In this document: piece by piece, positions 7,708 through 13,801 of the stretch
How positions within the stretch are numbered: position 1 is the first letter of the stretch
Layout: each line of letters opens with the position of its first letter
DNA from: Desulfobacterales bacterium
Lineage (GTDB): Bacteria; Desulfobacterota; Desulfobacteria; Desulfobacterales; UBA5852
Length of the DNA: 13,801 bases
Direction: 5' to 3'
Assembly: GCA_030066455.1 (NCBI GenBank)
Contig: JASJBQ010000061.1
Coordinates: forward strand, 1-13,801
Program-made: the position numbers and the translations under genes
Notes under the pieces: model-generated
Database searches by the model: none
What the model was told of the DNA's origin: nothing
Seen by the model: only the letters and a program-made list of their open reading frames with translations

Positions 7708-7988
7708 TAACCGGTGATCGTAAAATCCTCGAACTCCCCCCTGAAGTCTTCCCACTGAATATCGACCGCATCCACGCGGGCGATGGCCGGTCCTTCGCGG
7801 CACCAGTCCAGAACGGCATTCACTTGCGGGCGAGCGCCTTCGAATACGGCCTCGACGCGCCTGTCGGGTAAATTGCGCACCCACCCTCTGACCAGATGTT
7901 TTTCGGCTACTCGCTGTGTTTCCCACCTAAATGCAACCCCCTGCACCCGGCCCTCGATGAAGGCATGGGCCCTGACATTGTCTTCCAT
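7707..7988 (-). CDS. Acylphosphatase
   Basis: Small cytoplasmic enzyme that hydrolyses acyl phosphates such as carbamoyl phosphate and 1,3-bisphosphoglycerate, 93 residues, the family's usual length. The phosphate-binding loop reads GRVQGVAFR (residues 13-21) with the catalytic arginine R21; the second catalytic residue, N39, lies in GWVRNLPD. The strand pattern that follows (RRVEAVFEG) is also typical. An ATG four codons further upstream (8000-7998) is in frame, but the one at 7988 has GGAGG five bases before it, so I use 7988. It is the last gene of the minus-strand run, 48 bases after ligA. Its stop codon shares a base with the palindrome at 7565-7707. The physiological substrate is unknown, as for most acylphosphatases. 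Confidence 0.93.
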   Translation of the reverse strand: MEDNVRAHAFIEGRVQGVAFRWETQRVAEKHLVRGWVRNLPDRRVEAVFEGARPQVNAVLDWCREGPAIARVDAVDIQWEDFRGEFEDFTITG

Positions 7989-7993
7989 GATCT

Positions 7994-7998
7994 CCTCC
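7994..7998 (-). promoter_or_regulatory. Ribosome binding site that sets the acylphosphatase start
   Basis: On the minus strand GGAGG occupies 7998-7994, five bases before the ATG at 7988. It overlaps the codons that follow the alternative ATG at 8000, which argues against that upstream start. Confidence 0.75.
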
Positions 7999-8036
7999 AT
8001 GGCAACCTGTCTGGTTGGCGATGGCGTGGTATGGGG

Positions 8037-10803
<2,767 letters not shown>

Positions 10804-10807
10804 CCCG

Positions 10808-11062
10808 TTAACCGGGCCCGACGCGGCCGGTCAATTCTTCCTTGACCTCGTCGATGATATCGTAGAGCCACATGACATCCTCGACCGTCAGGCGGCCTGC
10901 TTTGGCCGGGGCCCGGTCGGTACCGTCCTTCTTCTTCAGGATACGGGGTCCGATCTGGACCTTGGGTTCGCCGGTGCCGTACTGGTTGACGCTGACCATG
11001 AGGCCGGTCTCTTCACACTTCCACTGTTTCAGGACCTTGTCCTGGCTGGGATCGTAAGGCAT
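10808..11062 (-). CDS. Small protein resembling the PC4 single-strand DNA-binding fold
   Basis: An 84-residue protein, MPYDPSQDKV to TGRVGPG. The central part has a strand-turn-strand pattern (LMVSVNQYGTGEPKVQIGPR), then a charged turn KKKDGTDRAPAKAGRLT, then a C-terminal helix VEDVMWLYDIIDEVKEEL. This order (beta strands, 'dG...P.k.G..L', then one long helix) recalls the PC4/YdbC-type fold that binds single-stranded DNA or RNA as a dimer. The assignment is by eye and could be wrong; otherwise it is an uncharacterised protein. A strong ribosome binding site, AGGAG, lies six bases before the ATG (11073-11069). It sits 94 bases after glyS and 4 bases before the nucleoside phosphorylase gene, so it is part of the same run that leads into ligA. 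Confidence 0.8.
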   Translation of the reverse strand: MPYDPSQDKVLKQWKCEETGLMVSVNQYGTGEPKVQIGPRILKKKDGTDRAPAKAGRLTVEDVMWLYDIIDEVKEELTGRVGPG

Positions 11063-11156
11063 GTATGGCTCCTCTCGAGGCGAGCACGGCGCTCTCCATC
11101 CACCTTCGGCGATGGGGGGTCATAGCGGGCCGGCAGGCTCTCGTCGAATATTCTCT

Positions 11157-13247
11157 TCAGGTTGCAAGACGTGAAAAATCGGCAATGCCGGTAAACAGTC
11201 CGGCCAGTCGCGCCAGCAGCGCCATGCGGTTCTGCCGCACCCGTTCGTCTTCCGCCATCACCATGACACCGTCGAAAAAGGCGTCCACCGGCGCCTTGAG
11301 GCCGGCAATCTCCAGCAAAGCCTCGTAGAACGCCCCGTCGCCCACCTTGGCGCCGACGCTGGCCCGAATCCCCCGGTAAGCCGCCAGAAGGGCCCCTTCA
11401 CAGTCTTTCTCAAAAAGGTCCGTGTTCAGTTCGCCGGCCTGTCCGCTGAAAGGATCCTGATCGGCTTTCTTCAGGATGTTCACCACCCGTTTAAAAGCGA
11501 TCGCCAGCGGTTCGAAATCGGCCTGACGGCGCAGTTTGTCAAGGGCCGCCACCCGTTTCCAAACAAAGGGGATGTGGTCGACCGTGACCGCCGCGACCGC
11601 CTGGACCGTATCCCGGGCGGCACCCTCGTCGGTCAGGATGCGTTCGATGCGACGCTGAAAAAACGTTTCGATGGAAGCGCTCAGCGCATCCCGGCGGCCG
11701 GCAGTCTTGTCACCGAACGGCTCCAGGCCGAAATCGATCATCGTTTTCAGCGAAATGGCCAGATCGAACTGCCGCATGATCTGGATGATACCGATAGCCT
11801 GCCGGCGCAGGGCGTAAGGGTCGGCGGCACCGGTGGGCTCGAGCCCCACGCAGAAGCAGCCGCAGATCGAATCCAGCTTGTCGGCGATTGAGACCAGCGC
11901 CCCGGCAAGCGTCTCCGGAAGCGCGCCGCCGGAGCGGGTGGGACGGTAGTGTTCTTCGATTGCAGCGGGAATATCCCCCGTCTCCCCGGCCACGGCGGCA
12001 TACACCCGCCCCATCACGCCTTGAAGTTTGGGGAACTCCCCCACCACCTGGCTTACCAGATCGGACTTGCACATACGGCCCGCGCGGCGCACCTGGGCCG
12101 TGAGATCCTCCCCGCCGCCCGCGGCCTCGGCCAGATACACCGCGTTGCGCGCAATGCGTTCGGCCTTCGCGTGCATCGAACCCAGTTCGGCCTGAAAGAG
12201 CACACCGTCCAGCTTGGCCACACGCTGGTCCGTGGACACCTGCAGATCTGCCCGGTAAAAAAACTGGGCATCGCTCAAACGGGCCCGCAGCACCCGCTCG
12301 TGGCCGGTGGCCACCAGATCGAGGTCGCGCGTGCGTGTGTTGTTGACGGCGATGAAGGCCGGCAGCAGTGCGCCTTTGGCATCGACGACGGCAAAGTACT
12401 TCTGGTGCTCGCGCATGGCCGTGATCAATACCTCGCGGGGAACCTCCAGGAATTCGCTTTCGAATCGACCGGTGGTGGCGATGGGGTATTCCACCAGGTT
12501 GGTGACGATATCCACCAGTTCGGGGTCTTCCAGAACCGCCCCGCCGGCCGCCTGCGCGGCACGCCCCACTTCCGCGACCACCATACCGCGCCGTTCGTCG
12601 ATGTCGGCGATGACGTGTTGCTGCCGCAGGGTGTCGAGATAGCGGTCGGCATGGTCGAGTTTGATCTTGCCCGGCGCCATGAAATAGTGTCCCCGGCTAT
12701 AGCGCCCGCTTTTGACGTTGCCCACCGTGAACGTAATCACTTTGGGTCCCAGCAGGGCGAGCACGCTGTGGATCGGGCGCGCGAAGGTTATCGTGAGATC
12801 CGACCAGCGCATCGACTTGGGAAAGGGTACCGCCAGTACCACTTCGGGCAGGATGGTCTTGAGCGCGGTGGTGGTGGCCACGCCACGTTCGGTCACGCGC
12901 GCACTGACATAGGCGCCTTTTTCGGTCTGGGTCTGTTTCAGGCGGCTGACCGGCACCCCCAGTTTTTCGGCGAATTTACGGGCGGCCATCGTCGGCTGTC
13001 CCTCGGCATCGTAGGCGACATTCACCGGCGGGCCCAGCGCCTCGCTCGATTCCGAGCGCTGTTTGGCCGCCACGTCGCTGATTTCGATGGCCAGCCGCCG
13101 CGGGGTCCCGAAGGTGCGGATGGCCCCGTGATCGATGCGGGCGTGCGCGAGTTTCTGGGTGAGCATGGTTTCCATGGCCGCCAGAGCGGGGCCAATATAG
13201 CCGGCCGGGATTTCTTCGGCGCCGATTTCCAGTAAAAGTTTTTCCAT
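11157..13247 (-). CDS. glyS: Glycyl-tRNA synthetase beta subunit
   Basis: Beta subunit of the bacterial alpha2beta2 glycyl-tRNA synthetase, 696 residues, close to the usual 690. It holds the tRNA-recognition parts while the alpha subunit activates glycine. The start MEKLLLEIGAEEIPAGYI is the classic GlyS N-terminus. The HD-like core shows CKSDLVSQVVGEFPKLQGVMG, and the C-terminal DALR-like anticodon-binding region has DPYALRRQAIGIIQIM and later FDGVMVMAEDERVRQNRMALL. The frame is open upstream to 13487, overlapping glyQ, but the ATG at 13247 has GAGGT seven bases before it and begins at the conserved residues; an in-frame ATG at 13280 is less likely. It lies 68 bases after glyQ, the normal order for this enzyme. 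Confidence 0.97.
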   Translation of the reverse strand: MEKLLLEIGAEEIPAGYIGPALAAMETMLTQKLAHARIDHGAIRTFGTPRRLAIEISDVAAKQRSESSEALGPPVNVAYDAEGQPTMAARKFAEKLGVPVSRLKQTQTEKGAYVSARVTERGVATTTALKTILPEVVLAVPFPKSMRWSDLTITFARPIHSVLALLGPKVITFTVGNVKSGRYSRGHYFMAPGKIKLDHADRYLDTLRQQHVIADIDERRGMVVAEVGRAAQAAGGAVLEDPELVDIVTNLVEYPIATTGRFESEFLEVPREVLITAMREHQKYFAVVDAKGALLPAFIAVNNTRTRDLDLVATGHERVLRARLSDAQFFYRADLQVSTDQRVAKLDGVLFQAELGSMHAKAERIARNAVYLAEAAGGGEDLTAQVRRAGRMCKSDLVSQVVGEFPKLQGVMGRVYAAVAGETGDIPAAIEEHYRPTRSGGALPETLAGALVSIADKLDSICGCFCVGLEPTGAADPYALRRQAIGIIQIMRQFDLAISLKTMIDFGLEPFGDKTAGRRDALSASIETFFQRRIERILTDEGAARDTVQAVAAVTVDHIPFVWKRVAALDKLRRQADFEPLAIAFKRVVNILKKADQDPFSGQAGELNTDLFEKDCEGALLAAYRGIRASVGAKVGDGAFYEALLEIAGLKAPVDAFFDGVMVMAEDERVRQNRMALLARLAGLFTGIADFSRLAT

Positions 13248-13254
13248 TCGCTTT

Positions 13255-13259
13255 ACCTC
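13255..13259 (-). promoter_or_regulatory. Ribosome binding site that sets the glyS start
   Basis: On the minus strand GAGGT occupies 13259-13255, seven bases before the ATG at 13247. The alternative in-frame ATG at 13280 lacks a comparable site. Confidence 0.65.
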
Positions 13260-13315
13260 GTTTTCCTTCAGATTATCCATTCGGTTCCGGAGTCTCGAAT
13301 CATCCACCGCCGGGG

Positions 13316-13801
<486 letters not shown>

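Noticed and set aside
11949..13235. A 428-codon open frame on the plus strand opposite glyS
   Set aside because: It is rich in His, Gly and Arg with no domain, and lies wholly across a conserved glyS; a shadow frame.

Overview
The window is about 13.8 kb of GC-rich bacterial chromosome with ordinary, dense housekeeping content. The mix of genes suggests a Desulfobacterota (deltaproteobacterial) sulfate reducer or close relative: a polar amino acid ABC transporter, an smc-ftsY pair, two-subunit glycyl-tRNA synthetase, and long palindromic intergenic repeats of a kind common there. This assignment is an inference from gene style; no rRNA or other definitive marker is present.

Layout, plus strand. 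Positions 2-97 are the end of a substrate-binding protein. After a hairpin-bearing spacer come the permease (276-1286) and the ATPase (1283-2017) of the same importer, overlapping by an ATGA. A gene-free stretch of 311 bases with a weak terminator candidate follows. Then come smc (2329-5907), the chromosome-organising ATPase, and ftsY (6009-7187), the SRP receptor GTPase, separated by a short leader that can fold.

Centre. Positions 7188-7706 hold no gene. They hold three structured repeats: a 124-bp palindrome that starts 2 bases after the ftsY stop, a hexamer repeat whose halves can form alternative hairpins, and a 143-bp palindrome whose last base lies in the stop codon of the convergent acylphosphatase gene. 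This cluster is the least ordinary part of the window.

Layout, minus strand, in transcription order from the right edge: glyQ (3' part, 13316-13801), glyS (11157-13247), a small PC4-like protein (10808-11062), a nucleoside phosphorylase-like protein (10063-10803), NAD-dependent DNA ligase ligA (8037-10085) and acylphosphatase (7707-7988). Gaps of 4 to 94 bases and one 23-base overlap suggest a single co-transcribed run that links tRNA charging, nucleoside metabolism, and DNA joining. I saw no mobile-element genes, CRISPR array, rRNA or tRNA, and no convincing new multi-gene defence or metabolic system. The best leads are the paired palindromes at the convergent gene ends, the extra beta-rich domain inserted in the ABC permease, and the PC4-like protein beside ligA.
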